From an uncultured Acidimicrobiaceae bacterium (GTDB lineage Bacteria > Actinomycetota > Acidimicrobiia > Acidimicrobiales > SZUA-35), in NCBI GenBank assembly GCA_947259095.1, contig CAMYLA010000020.1, positions 62,001-126,000 of the forward strand: a DNA stretch of 64,000 bases, read 5' to 3'. Positions 9,929 through 20,060 of the stretch are shown here, one piece after another. The notes beneath the pieces were generated by a model. That model was not told where the DNA came from. It made no database searches and saw only the letters and a list, made by a program, of their open reading frames with translations. The position numbers were made by a program, and so were the translations under genes. Within the stretch, counting starts at the first letter, position 1. The number at the start of each line of letters is the position of its first letter.

Positions 9929-11050
9929 GTGCCCGAGAGCAATGCCGCATCGCAGGAACATGAACCATCGCCCGTGGTCCAGAGGATCACCTCCGTACTC
10001 GTCGATGCCGTGGTCGTTGCCGTTCCGACGGCGATCGTGGCGCTTGCGGTATCCGAACGATTCTCGATACTGGACAGGGTCGACGGGACGCCGATCTTCA
10101 GCGAGTCGGACCAGCTCAGAATCAACGAGATAGACCAGGGATTCAACCGGGCCGTTCGCATCGGTGACACCGTCTTCGCCCTGAGCGGTTCCGGTTGGTG
10201 GTTGACCCTGCTGACCATGCTGGTGCTGATCGCCGTCGTCTTCGTCGTGCTCCCCTCGGTGCTTCGCCGCCGGTCGCCGGGGCGGCTGGTGGCCGGCTTG
10301 GAGGCTCCTTCCCAGCACGACGGACGGGATGAACCGGCGGAGTTGGTTTCCGTCGAGGCCGCCCTCAGAGGCACAGGCTGTGCCACGACAACCTCGGAGA
10401 CCGAGGCCGGGAATGGTGCCGCCGATGGGGTCGAAACCGGCGACGGCGGCCAGGGGCAACGAGGCGACCCGATTCCCGAGTCGCTGACCGGCTCCACGAT
10501 GACCCCGACCGGTGACGAGATCGACGACAACCCCGACAGTCGACAACCGCTGGGCTCGACGCTGGACCAACTGCGGGGAGACACCCCTGGACCGGCCGGA
10601 GACGCAGCCCTCGACCCAACCGCCGAGCAGGATCACATGAGCACCCAAAACGATAGAGACCCCAATCCAGTGGCGCTGACCGGTGAGGCCGCCGGCGGCA
10701 CCGTCGAACCACCACCGCCGGTCACCCTGGCCGATGCCGACGACTATCTCGATTGGGAGCAATCGGGCGCCCCGCGGCCGACTCGATCGTCGACTGCGAG
10801 CGGCAGTGCCGGCGCCGGTTTCGACAACCTGGCCCTGCCGGAATCATCGCTGGCCGAACTCCCGATCCACGCCTCGACCGTCGCTGACAAGCCGGCAGCG
10901 CTCAACCGCGACGAGACTGCCGGGGATCTTCCGACCTGGAGCGACACCTGCAACGCCTGGCTCTACTGGGACCAGAACTCCGAGCGTTGGTTCCGTCACG
11001 ACCCGGCCGAGAATCGGTGGCGACCGATGGTATCGAGCCCGGTCAGCTAG
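9929..11050 (+). CDS. RDD-like membrane protein with long disordered tail and C-terminal WLYWDQNSERWFRHDPAENRWRPM motif
   Basis: Two N-terminal TM segments with RDD-like spacing, low-complexity middle, Trp-rich tail; GTG start. Confidence 0.55.
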   Translation: MPESNAASQEHEPSPVVQRITSVLVDAVVVAVPTAIVALAVSERFSILDRVDGTPIFSESDQLRINEIDQGFNRAVRIGDTVFALSGSGWWLTLLTMLVLIAVVFVVLPSVLRRRSPGRLVAGLEAPSQHDGRDEPAELVSVEAALRGTGCATTTSETEAGNGAADGVETGDGGQGQRGDPIPESLTGSTMTPTGDEIDDNPDSRQPLGSTLDQLRGDTPGPAGDAALDPTAEQDHMSTQNDRDPNPVALTGEAAGGTVEPPPPVTLADADDYLDWEQSGAPRPTRSSTASGSAGAGFDNLALPESSLAELPIHASTVADKPAALNRDETAGDLPTWSDTCNAWLYWDQNSERWFRHDPAENRWRPMVSSPVS

Positions 11051-11783
11051 GGTTCGAGCCGTCCTGGAGCTGCTCGTACAGCACGGAAGAGGCTCGAAGC
11101 CGCCGCTCGATGTGCTGCTCGACGAGTCTGGCGGCCACGGTCTCCAGCTCCTGGGCAACCTCCTCCGAGGTGGTGTCGAGCACATGGCGAACCCGCCCAT
11201 CGAACACGTTCCGCAGGGCCAGCCTGGCCGAATCTCCGATCGGCTCGCCGCCGGGGCAGTTCGAGCAGAGCACACCTCCTTCGTGGATCTGGATCGCCAC
11301 GAGGTCGGCGGACGAGCCGCACCGGACGCAGGCGTCGACCAACGGCTGGACCCCCTCCAGCACCAGGAACTTGGCCACGAAGGTTGGAACCACCAGCGGG
11401 TTGCCGGCCCGCTCCAGTTCCCGCAGTGCGCCGGTCAACATCTTGTACAGCGCCGGATTGGCCTCACCCTCGGCCACTGCGGCGTCGATGATCTCGAGCA
11501 GCAGCGCCGCTCGGCCGTAGCTGTCGAGATTCGACCGGAGGTTGGTGAATGCCACCACCCGCTCGGCCTGGGTGATGATGTCGAGGTTTCTTCCCTCATA
11601 GAGCTGCAGCTCCACGATCGAGCCCGGCTCCAGCCGGGAACCGAACTTGCTCCTGGTCCGCCTGACCCCCTTGGCCACCGCTCTGACCTTGCCACGACCA
11701 CGGCTGAACAGCACCACGATGCGATCGGCCTCGGCCAGCTTGTAGGTGCGGAGCACCACCGCCTCGTCACGATACAGCGCCAC
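11043..11783 (-). CDS. recO: DNA repair protein RecO
   Basis: MALYRDEAVVLRTYKLAEADRIVVLFSRGRGKVRAVAKGVRRTRSKFGSRLEPGS; zinc-binding Cys pairs CVRCG..CSNC. Confidence 0.92.
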   Translation of the reverse strand: MALYRDEAVVLRTYKLAEADRIVVLFSRGRGKVRAVAKGVRRTRSKFGSRLEPGSIVELQLYEGRNLDIITQAERVVAFTNLRSNLDSYGRAALLLEIIDAAVAEGEANPALYKMLTGALRELERAGNPLVVPTFVAKFLVLEGVQPLVDACVRCGSSADLVAIQIHEGGVLCSNCPGGEPIGDSARLALRNVFDGRVRHVLDTTSEEVAQELETVAARLVEQHIERRLRASSVLYEQLQDGSNPS

Positions 11784-11855
11784 GGTCGCCCCTTCGACCG
11801 GTGCCGCCGGCCGGGACCAGCAAGCGAATGAGCCGCATCGTCACCAGGTCGGCGA

Positions 11856-12575
11856 TCAGGTGTCCAGCCCTCCGAAGCGTCGACTTCGGCTCTGATAGTC
11901 GGCGACCGCATCGGCCAGATGGCCTCGGCGGAAGTCAGGCCAGTAGGTGTCGACGAAGACAAGCTCGGCATAGGCCGACTGCCAGATCAGGAAATTGGAG
12001 AACCGGTACTCCCCCGACGTCCGGATCCACAGATCGACGTCCGGCATTTCCGGGTCGTAGAGATGTTTTGCGATCAACGCCTCATCGATGTCGGCCGGGC
12101 TGGTTCCGGTGGCCACGATCTGTTTCACCGCGTCGACGATCTCGGCCTGACCGCCGTAGTTGAAAGCGACCGAGAGGGTCAGCTTGCGGTTGCCGGCCGT
12201 CAGTGCGGTCGACTCGTCGATCCGACGCAGCAGGCGCTTCGGCACCTTCCAGTCCCGCCGGCCGATGAACCGGATCCGGACACCCTTCTCGTGGAGCTCG
12301 TCGCGGTGGTCGACCAGGAGCGACTCGTTGAACCGCATCAGGAACCGGACCTCGTCGGTCGGTCGGCGCCAGTTCTCGGTGGAGAAGGCGTAGACGGTGA
12401 GCCACTCGATGCCGAGCTCGAGCGCCCCGTCCACCACGTCGAGCAGGGCCTCCTTGCCCGCGGCATGGCCATCGGTTCGTTTCAGGCCCTGGCGCTCGGC
12501 CCAACGACCGTTGCCGTCCATCACGCAGGCCACGTGACGTGGCAGACGATCTCCGTCTGGCCCGGTGCGACTCAT
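11856..12575 (-). CDS. uppS: Isoprenyl transferase (undecaprenyl-diphosphate synthase family)
   Basis: HVACVMDGNGRWAERQGLKRTDGHAAG; LWIRTSGEYRFSNFLIWQSAYAELVFVDTYWPDF; ATG at 12575. Confidence 0.93.
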   Translation of the reverse strand: MSRTGPDGDRLPRHVACVMDGNGRWAERQGLKRTDGHAAGKEALLDVVDGALELGIEWLTVYAFSTENWRRPTDEVRFLMRFNESLLVDHRDELHEKGVRIRFIGRRDWKVPKRLLRRIDESTALTAGNRKLTLSVAFNYGGQAEIVDAVKQIVATGTSPADIDEALIAKHLYDPEMPDVDLWIRTSGEYRFSNFLIWQSAYAELVFVDTYWPDFRRGHLADAVADYQSRSRRFGGLDT

Positions 12576-12695
12576 GGACTCGACCGTAGCCGTTGACCTC
12601 ATGTTGCAACGACCGCGGAAGGCATTTTCCCTGCCGGGCAGGGCCCCGGCAGCGCGCAGGCCGAGTCGACGCCCGGCCGACACCCCGGGCGGCGG

Positions 12696-14162
12696 CTACG
12701 GCATGGTGGGGGTGGCGTCGCTGGTCGATATGGACGGGGTCGACGCGGTTGTGGTGGCGGTCGTGGCCGTGGTGGTCGTGGCCGTGGTGGTTGCGGTCGT
12801 CGACCCGGTCGTGGCGGCGGTCGTGGGCGTGGTTGGCGTCGTGGCGGTGGACGACGACGATCCGGTGGTCGACGTCGTCTCGACGGTGCTGGTGGTCGGC
12901 TTCCCGGTGGTGGCCGTCGTCGTTGTCGGGCGGACGGTGGTGGTGGCGGTGGTGGTCGGGATCGATGGCATCGTTGTCGGCAGTGCGGTGGTCGGCAGTG
13001 CGGTTGTCGGCAGGGTGGTGCTGGTCGTGGGATCGCCAGGCAACGAGGTCGATGTCGAGATCGACGTGCCGGTGCCGTCGGTGGAGCCGGTGGTGGAGGT
13101 GGGGACCCGCCTGACCGTGGTCGACTTGACCTTTCGGCGCGGTGCCATGGCTTTTCTGGCCTGCGCCGGCCGGGCCTGCGTGGCGGGGGCAACCGTCGAC
13201 GACGTCGATGACGACGAGAACAGCGCCGAGCCCGGGTTGCCACCGGCTCCAGGGGCCAGCGGGGACGGTCCGTCGATGGGCGGTGAACCACCGTCCACGG
13301 TGGTCGAACCACTGCCGATGGCGACCGTGGTCGCCGAGGCGGTCTCGAGCCCGGAACCGGTCCGGTTCAGTGCGACAAAGCCGACGGCGACCATGAGCAC
13401 GGCGGCCGTTCCCGCCATCGCACGCCAGAACCACCGCCGGTCGACCGCATCGAGGAGCGAAAGCGGCACGAGGCCGACCAGACCGGCTGCGGCATCGTGG
13501 CCGGCGTCACGCAGCCCGGCCATGGTCGGCAACGTCGGACGACGCCCCGCCGGACCTTGCCCCGCCGGCGACGGCGATGGCCTCGACTCGATCGGGGGTG
13601 GCGGCATGGCCAAGTCCCGCAACACCGTCGGGTCCGTGGCGGCCGATTCGGTGCTGAACTTCAACTGTCCGGCCGGTTGTCCGGCGTCCACCGGGGGCTC
13701 CTCGCCGACGGTGCTGTTGCCGGCCTCGCCGACGGTGGGGTCCGGACGGCCGCGCTCTTCCGGTCCGGCGCGGCGGTCTCCGGCCTGTGGCGGGGGTGGG
13801 CCGGCCTCGGGGTCGACCGACGGGGAGGTGCTCGATGGGTTGGCCGCGGCCACCGCTTCGGGCGTGATGGCCGACGCCGCGCCGGCCATCGGCCCGGGAC
13901 CCGACCTCGTTGTCCGAGGACCTCCGGCGACCTGGTCCTGCTCGATGGGGAGGAACAGCGCATCGAGTTCGTCAGGTGTCGGGGTGGCCAAACCGGCCTC
14001 CGATGACCGTCCGCCGCCACCGAGCGCCGGTGCCGTAGAGTCGGTCATGGCGCCGAGGACGGGCGAGCTGTCGAGGAGATCGGCCAGGGGGCCCGCGTCA
14101 TCATCATCCACCCGAGGGTCTTTCGGCCCTCCAGATCGCCGGGGATCGCTTTCTGGTGCCAC
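12696..14162 (-). CDS. Single-pass membrane protein with Pro/Ala-rich cytoplasmic part and Thr/Ser-rich extracytoplasmic tail
   Basis: RRWFWRAMAGTAAVLMVAVGFVALNRT TM followed by about 200 residues of (S/T)-rich repeats; GTG start. Confidence 0.6.
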   Translation of the reverse strand: MAPESDPRRSGGPKDPRVDDDDAGPLADLLDSSPVLGAMTDSTAPALGGGGRSSEAGLATPTPDELDALFLPIEQDQVAGGPRTTRSGPGPMAGAASAITPEAVAAANPSSTSPSVDPEAGPPPPQAGDRRAGPEERGRPDPTVGEAGNSTVGEEPPVDAGQPAGQLKFSTESAATDPTVLRDLAMPPPPIESRPSPSPAGQGPAGRRPTLPTMAGLRDAGHDAAAGLVGLVPLSLLDAVDRRWFWRAMAGTAAVLMVAVGFVALNRTGSGLETASATTVAIGSGSTTVDGGSPPIDGPSPLAPGAGGNPGSALFSSSSTSSTVAPATQARPAQARKAMAPRRKVKSTTVRRVPTSTTGSTDGTGTSISTSTSLPGDPTTSTTLPTTALPTTALPTTMPSIPTTTATTTVRPTTTTATTGKPTTSTVETTSTTGSSSSTATTPTTPTTAATTGSTTATTTATTTTATTATTTASTPSISTSDATPTMP

Positions 14163-14238
14163 CTACTCAAGCTCCAGTCGGTGAGAGTCGTCCATCAACC
14201 CGCCAAGCAATCGCATCCTACTGTCTAGGCTGACAAGG

Positions 14239-16122
14239 ATGGCCAACACTGGAGAATTGCTGGGTAGGGTCACCCAATCACTGCCCGGTGGTGGCGAGAG
14301 TCGTCCCGGACAGGTCGAGATGGCGGTCGGCGTCGGCGAGGCGGTTGCCGACGAGCGGGCGCTGCTGGTCGAGGCCGGCACCGGGACCGGCAAGTCGCTG
14401 GCCTACCTGACGCCGATCGTCGATTCGGGCCGCCAGGCCGTGGTCGCCACCGCCACGATCGCCCTTCAGGCCCAACTGGTTGAGACCGACCTGCCGCTGG
14501 TGGCCAAGGCTTTGGATCGAGAGGTCTCGGTGGCCCTGCTGAAAGGCAGGCGGAACTACCTGTGCCGCCAGCGCCTGGCCGAATTGGAGCGGGCCCAGCG
14601 GACCGAACAACTCCAGCTTCTCGGTGGCCGGAATCCCGACCACCATCTCGAACGCGTGGTCGACTGGGCGGAGGTCACCGTTGAAGGAGACCGGGAGGAG
14701 CTCGACCCTGCACCCCCGTCGGAGGTGTGGACCGCCGTATCGGTCGGAGCCGACGAATGCCCCGGCGCCAAGCGGTGCCCGTCCGGTGACCGGTGCTTCT
14801 CCGAGCAGGCCCGGCAGCGAGCCATGGCCGCCGACGTGATCGTGACCAATCACCACTACTACGGGCTCAACATCGCCTCCGGTGGGGTGCTGCTCCCCGA
14901 ACACGACATCGTGGTGTTCGACGAAGCCCATCAGCTTCCCGAGGTCCTGGGGGCGACCTGCGGCACCGAGATCGGCGGCGGACGTTTCCGGGCCCTGGCC
15001 AGACGGGTGCGATCAGTACTGACCGACGACCAGCTGTCGACCTCACTCGACCGGTCGGCGGCGGAGGTGGAGGAGCTGCTCCGGCCGGCACTCGGCAAGT
15101 CGTTGACCGACCTGGGCGATCTCGTCGGCGTCATCGTCACGGGCCGGGACAGGGCTGAGCGCATCATCTCGGAGCTGCGCAAGCTCGGCCCCGGCGAGGG
15201 GACCGACATCGCAGCCAGGATCGAGCGAACGATGCTGGTGGCGTCCCGGCTGGTCAACGACATCGATGCGATCCTCGGGGCCGCCGATTCCGATGTGCTG
15301 TGGGTCGACGGCAACAGCACAAACCCGGTGTTGCGGCGGACGCCGCTGGAGCTCCAGGAGCTGCTGGAGACCAACCTCTGGGAGTCCCGGGCCGTGGTGT
15401 TGACCAGCGCCACACTGTCGGACGGGATCATCGGCCAGCTGGGCCTCGACTCGGACCACACGGTGCTTCGAGTCGGTTCGCCGTTCGATTACACCTCGGC
15501 CGGACTGCTGTATTGCCCGGTCGATCTCCCGCCGCCCAAAAGCGAGAAGCACCGGGCTGCGGTCCAGGACGAGATCATCGCCCTCGTCGAGGCGGCCGGC
15601 GGTCGTGCGTTGTGCCTGTTCACCAGTTTCAGCGCCATGACCGAGGCCGCCGAGAGGCTGGGGGCCGAGCTGACCAACCCGGTCCTGGTCCAGGGGGAGG
15701 CATCGAAGAGCGTCCTGATCGATCGATTCAAGCGCGACCCGACAGCCATCCTGCTGGCCACCCTGTCGTTCTGGCAGGGCATCGACCTCCCCGGCTCGAC
15801 CCTGACCCTGGTCACCATCGACCGGTTGCCGTTTCCAAGGCCGGATGAGCCGGTGTCGCAGGCCCGACGGGATCGTGCCGGCAAGATGGCCTTCCGCGAG
15901 GTCGATCTCCCACGAGCCCAGACCCTGCTGGCCCAGGCGGCCGGACGGCTCATCCGCCGAGGCGACGACAGAGGCGTGGTGGCCGTTCTCGACCCGCGGT
16001 TGGCCACCAACCGTTCCTACCGGTGGGACCTCATCCAGGCGCTTCCACCGTTCAAACGGACCAAAGATCGAGCCGAGGTGGTGGCGTTCCTGGCCGAACT
16101 GGATCGGGTCTCCACCGACTGA
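14239..16122 (+). CDS. dinG: DinG-family ATP-dependent helicase
   Basis: ALLVEAGTGTGKSLAYLTP Walker A, DIVVFDEAHQLPE DEAH box, Fe-S-type cysteines, QAAGRLIRRGDDRGVVAVLDPR motif VI. Confidence 0.9.
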   Translation: MANTGELLGRVTQSLPGGGESRPGQVEMAVGVGEAVADERALLVEAGTGTGKSLAYLTPIVDSGRQAVVATATIALQAQLVETDLPLVAKALDREVSVALLKGRRNYLCRQRLAELERAQRTEQLQLLGGRNPDHHLERVVDWAEVTVEGDREELDPAPPSEVWTAVSVGADECPGAKRCPSGDRCFSEQARQRAMAADVIVTNHHYYGLNIASGGVLLPEHDIVVFDEAHQLPEVLGATCGTEIGGGRFRALARRVRSVLTDDQLSTSLDRSAAEVEELLRPALGKSLTDLGDLVGVIVTGRDRAERIISELRKLGPGEGTDIAARIERTMLVASRLVNDIDAILGAADSDVLWVDGNSTNPVLRRTPLELQELLETNLWESRAVVLTSATLSDGIIGQLGLDSDHTVLRVGSPFDYTSAGLLYCPVDLPPPKSEKHRAAVQDEIIALVEAAGGRALCLFTSFSAMTEAAERLGAELTNPVLVQGEASKSVLIDRFKRDPTAILLATLSFWQGIDLPGSTLTLVTIDRLPFPRPDEPVSQARRDRAGKMAFREVDLPRAQTLLAQAAGRLIRRGDDRGVVAVLDPRLATNRSYRWDLIQALPPFKRTKDRAEVVAFLAELDRVSTD

Positions 16123-16163
16123 ACCCCGAACCGGCCGATGCGGGGCCGTGGACCGGCCGCGCA

Positions 16164-17027
16164 TCAGTAGCCGAGTCGCTCGATGGCGGATCGGTCCTGC
16201 TGCCAGTTCCTGTCGACGTTGACCACCAGTTCCAGGAAGACGCCGTCCGGCAATTGGCGGCGGACCCTGGTGCCGACGTTCTTGAGGGTTTCCCCACCCT
16301 TGCCGATCACGATGCCCTTCTGGGACTCTCGTTCCACCAGGATCTCCACCCTTATCCGGGGCCACTCCCATTCGACCACCCGGGTGGCAACGGAGTGGGG
16401 AAGCTCGTCCCGCAGGATGTGCAGCAGCTGTTCCCGGACCAGTTCCGCCACCGTGAACGCCTCCTGAACGTCGGTCACCATTTCGGCCGGGTACCACAAC
16501 GGCCCCGATGGCATCAGATCCGCCACGTGGGACACCAGCGGCTCCACTCCCCTGCCGGTCCAGGCCGAGACCGGGAAGTAGGCCGAGAAGTCGAGCTCGG
16601 CGGTGGCACGCAACTGGGCCAGCACCTGTTCCCGGGTCAGGCCGTCGACCTTGTTGAGCACGACGATGGTCTTCTCCGGCGTCAACCGCTCGGCCAGGAA
16701 ACGATCGCCGCGACCGAAGCCGGCCCTGGCATCAACGACGAACAGTACGACGTCGACGTCGCCAAGGGCCGAGTCGGCCAACTCGTTCAGTCGATCGCCG
16801 AGGGGGGTCCTGGGCTTCGAGATACCGGGGGTGTCGACGAAGACGATCTGGACCTCATCTGTGGTCAACACGCCGCGGATCTGGTGCCGGGTGGTCTGCG
16901 CCTTGTCGGAGACGATGGTGATCTTGTGGTCGAGAATCTGGTTCAGCAGCGTGGACTTTCCGACGTTCGGTCGGCCGACGATGGCGGCGAAGCCGGAGCG
17001 GAAGTCCTCTGCACTCATCGTCGCCAT
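16164..17027 (-). CDS. era: GTPase Era
   Basis: FAAIVGRPNVGKSTLLNQILDHKITIVSDKAQTTRHQIRGV...DTPGISKP...NKVD and KH-domain region; start uncertain among ATG 17018/17027/17048. Confidence 0.94.
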   Translation of the reverse strand: MATMSAEDFRSGFAAIVGRPNVGKSTLLNQILDHKITIVSDKAQTTRHQIRGVLTTDEVQIVFVDTPGISKPRTPLGDRLNELADSALGDVDVVLFVVDARAGFGRGDRFLAERLTPEKTIVVLNKVDGLTREQVLAQLRATAELDFSAYFPVSAWTGRGVEPLVSHVADLMPSGPLWYPAEMVTDVQEAFTVAELVREQLLHILRDELPHSVATRVVEWEWPRIRVEILVERESQKGIVIGKGGETLKNVGTRVRRQLPDGVFLELVVNVDRNWQQDRSAIERLGY

Positions 17028-17070
17028 CCGTTCCAACCGCAACGGCATCCTGTCGTTTGCGGTGTCCTCC

Positions 17071-18363
17071 TCATTCGACCAGGTCCTGCTGCTGGGCCGG
17101 CTCCGGCTGGGAGATGACGACCTTCTTGATCCGCCGACCCAGGACGTGTTCCACCCGCAAGCGGTAGCCATCGACCTCACACTCCTCGCCACGGGCCGGG
17201 ACTCGACCGAAGGTGTCGAACACCAGCCCGCCAACGGTGTCCCAATCGCCCTGGGGCAGCTCCATCCCGGCGATGTCGTTGAGCTCGTCGATGAGAATCC
17301 TGGCATCGACCCGGAAGGTGCCGTCGGCCAGGGTGTCGACCATCGATTCCTCTACGTCGTACTCGTCGACGATCTCGCCCACCAGTTCCTCGATCAGATC
17401 CTCGAGCGTGACCAGCCCGGCGATGCCCCCGTACTCGTCGACCGCCACGGCCATGTGGAACTTCTCCTGTTGCATCTCCTGGAGCAGGTCGGCCACCTTC
17501 TTGGTTTCCGGTACGAACCAGGTCGGCCTGAGCATGGTGTGGACCTGCTGGTCCGGTCGGCCGTCAAGTTCGGCCCTGATGAGGTCCTTGACGTAGATCA
17601 GTCCGATCACGTCGTCCACACTTTCCCCAACGACCGGCACCCGGGAGAACCCGGCCGCCGACGCAACCTCGAGAGCCTCCTCCACGGTGAGGCGACGCTC
17701 GACGGTGATCATGTCCGGTCTCGGCACCATCACCTCACGGACGATGGTGCCGCCGAACTCGATCACCGACTCGATGAGATCCCGCTCGGTCTGCTCGATG
17801 ACGTCGTCCTCCACCGCCGCATCGGCGAAGGCGATCAGTTCCTCGGGCAGCGAGAACGGTCCGGTCTGGAGGCCACCACCGGGCACGATCCCGTTCGTCA
17901 GTCCGATCAAGCCCTTGGCCAGCAGCCTGATCGGAGCCAATCGCAGCAACAGGTCGACCGGGCCGGCGGCCAGCAGGGCCACCCGCTCGATGTGGAGGAT
18001 GGCCAGTGTCCGGGGTACCGCCTCGGCCACCACGAACATCAGGATCGTGTTGGCGGCGATCACCGCCACCACCGCCGGCCCGGGCAGGAATCGGTAGGCC
18101 AGCAGTGCCACCAGCGCCGCCTCCACCAACTGGCAGGAGATGATCACCAGCCGCAGCGGGTTCCTGGTCGCCTCCGGCTCGGTCATCAGGCGGATGAGCC
18201 GGCCGGCCCGTTTCGGTTCCTGAACCGCCAGCGACTCGGCCCTGACCAGGCTGAACCGGTCGAAGGCCTCCTCGGCGGCCACCAGAACCACCGCCAGCAG
18301 CACCAGGACGGCCGCCGCCACCAGGGCGATCCAGTCCCACAGCTCGAAGGTGGCGGCGAGCAT
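17071..18363 (-). CDS. HlyC/CorC-family protein (DUF21 + CBS pair + CorC_HlyC)
   Basis: N-terminal TM helices, VREVMVPRPDMITVERRLTVEEAL, MAVAVDEYGGIAGLVTLEDLIEELVGEIVDEYD. Confidence 0.92.
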   Translation of the reverse strand: MLAATFELWDWIALVAAAVLVLLAVVLVAAEEAFDRFSLVRAESLAVQEPKRAGRLIRLMTEPEATRNPLRLVIISCQLVEAALVALLAYRFLPGPAVVAVIAANTILMFVVAEAVPRTLAILHIERVALLAAGPVDLLLRLAPIRLLAKGLIGLTNGIVPGGGLQTGPFSLPEELIAFADAAVEDDVIEQTERDLIESVIEFGGTIVREVMVPRPDMITVERRLTVEEALEVASAAGFSRVPVVGESVDDVIGLIYVKDLIRAELDGRPDQQVHTMLRPTWFVPETKKVADLLQEMQQEKFHMAVAVDEYGGIAGLVTLEDLIEELVGEIVDEYDVEESMVDTLADGTFRVDARILIDELNDIAGMELPQGDWDTVGGLVFDTFGRVPARGEECEVDGYRLRVEHVLGRRIKKVVISQPEPAQQQDLVE

Positions 18364-18469
18364 CACCGGCTCCCCTCGGGGCGGGCCATGACCGGGACCG
18401 CCACGGTGGCGTGGCCTGCATCGGCAGCGGGGTAAAAGCCGGCGAGAGGATCGACCGTCGTCAGCCCGG

Positions 18470-19048
18470 TCATGCCGGGACCGGGTGATCGTGGCCGTGG
18501 CGGGCCAGGTGGTGCCGCTCCCGTTGCTGCATGACCGCCTGCTCATCGGGCTCGGCATGGTCGTGGCCGAGCACGTGAAGCACGCCGTGGATGATCAACA
18601 ACGACAGTTCGGCATCGATCGAGCCGCAGTGATCGGGGGCCTGGGCCGCCGCAACCGACGGGCACACCACGACGTCACCGAGGTGGAGCGGCACGGTGTC
18701 GCCCTGCGCCAACGGGACGGGCTCGACCCAACCCGGGTCGGCGGCAGTGGCCGAACCCGGCGGCTCCCGGTCATCGGCGTCGAGCGGGAAGGCCAGGACG
18801 TCGGTCGGCCCGGCATGGCCCATATGGGTCCGATTCAGTTCGGCCATCTCGTCGGCGTCGACGAAGATCAGATCGAGTTGCCCGCGGCGGATCCGTTCGT
18901 CGACGAGGGTCTGGCGGGCCACCGACGACCAACGCCCGAGGTCCTCGACCCCGGCATCGGTTTGATCGAAACCGACGACCTGCGGCCCCGGACCGTTGTT
19001 CATGTCAGCGGCGGTTGCCGTTTTCGGATTCGTGGCGGGCATACGCAT
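18470..19048 (-). CDS. ybeY: Endoribonuclease YbeY
   Basis: LNRTHMGHAGPTDVLAFPLD and HGVLHVLGHDHAEPDE metal motif; internal ATG at 19003 is an alternative start. Confidence 0.93.
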   Translation of the reverse strand: MRMPATNPKTATAADMNNGPGPQVVGFDQTDAGVEDLGRWSSVARQTLVDERIRRGQLDLIFVDADEMAELNRTHMGHAGPTDVLAFPLDADDREPPGSATAADPGWVEPVPLAQGDTVPLHLGDVVVCPSVAAAQAPDHCGSIDAELSLLIIHGVLHVLGHDHAEPDEQAVMQQRERHHLARHGHDHPVPA

Positions 19049-19961
19049 CGACGATGTCCTGGACGATCTTGTGACGGACGACGTCGCCGGACCGCAGGGT
19101 CACGAAACCGACACCGTCGATACCGCCCAGGATCGTCTCCAGACCGACGAGACCGCTGCGACCCCCGGCAACGTCGACCTGGGTGGTGTCGCCGGTGATC
19201 ACGGCCTGGGAATTGAATCCGATGCGGGTCAGGAACATCATCATCTGCTGTGCTGTGGTGTTCTGCGCCTCGTCGAGGATGATGAAGCTGTCGTTCAACG
19301 TCCGGCCTCGCATGAAGGCCAGCGGCGCAACCTCCACCACGTTGCGCTCGAACAGCTTGGCCATCCCTTCGGCACCGACCATGTCGTGCAGGGCGTCGTA
19401 CAGCGGCCGCAGATAGGGATCGACCTTGGACATCAGATCCCCCGGCAGGTACCCCAGCCGTTCGCCCGCCTCGACCGCAGGACGTGTCAGCAGGATTCGC
19501 TCCACCTGCTTGTTCTGCAGCGCTCGGACCGCGCAAGCGACCGCCAGCCAGCTCTTGCCCGTCCCTGCCGGACCGATGCCGAAGGTCACGGTGTTGGTTC
19601 GGATGGCGTCGAGATAACGCTTCTGGCCCGAGGTCTTCGGCCGGACCGGCTTTCCCCGGTAGGTGGTCAGCACCCGATCGGTCAGCACCTCCGACGGGCG
19701 CTCGTCATTGCGGATCATGTCGATGGAGCGCCGGACGACGGCCTGGCCCAAGGTCTCACCCCGCTGGAGAACCAGGACGAGCTCCTCGATCACCTGGGCT
19801 GCGTCCTCGGCCTGGGCGCCGTCCAGCGATATCTCGTTGCCGCGGACATGGACCTTGGCATCGAAGGCGTCTTCGACAACCCGGAGGTACTCGTCCCGCT
19901 CCCCCAGAAGTCCGACCATGAGCTGGTTGTCTGGGACTCGTATTTTCACTGTTGTCGACAT
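19005..19961 (-). CDS. phoH: PhoH-like ATPase
   Basis: GIGPAGTGKSWLAVACAVRAL; RTLNDSFIILDEAQNTTAQQMMMFLTRIGF; ITGDTTQVD. Confidence 0.94.
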   Translation of the reverse strand: MSTTVKIRVPDNQLMVGLLGERDEYLRVVEDAFDAKVHVRGNEISLDGAQAEDAAQVIEELVLVLQRGETLGQAVVRRSIDMIRNDERPSEVLTDRVLTTYRGKPVRPKTSGQKRYLDAIRTNTVTFGIGPAGTGKSWLAVACAVRALQNKQVERILLTRPAVEAGERLGYLPGDLMSKVDPYLRPLYDALHDMVGAEGMAKLFERNVVEVAPLAFMRGRTLNDSFIILDEAQNTTAQQMMMFLTRIGFNSQAVITGDTTQVDVAGGRSGLVGLETILGGIDGVGFVTLRSGDVVRHKIVQDIVDAYARHESENGNRR

Positions 19962-20060
19962 CTACACCTGCGATCGTAGCCAACCCGAGGGGGTCCCACG
20001 AGCGGGTTTCGGGGATATCTTGGCCGCTCGGGCTCTTCGCCACGGAACCGGCCGCACAAC

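Noticed and set aside
12565-14184. Plus-strand ORF of 539 aa with Val/Gly repeats
   Set aside because: Complement of the Thr-rich gene; the minus frame has a TM segment and typical Thr-rich tail, the plus frame does not look like a protein.
16603-18435. Plus-strand ORF of 610 aa
   Set aside because: Shadow of era and the CBS/CorC gene; His/Gln/Arg-rich with no recognisable motif.
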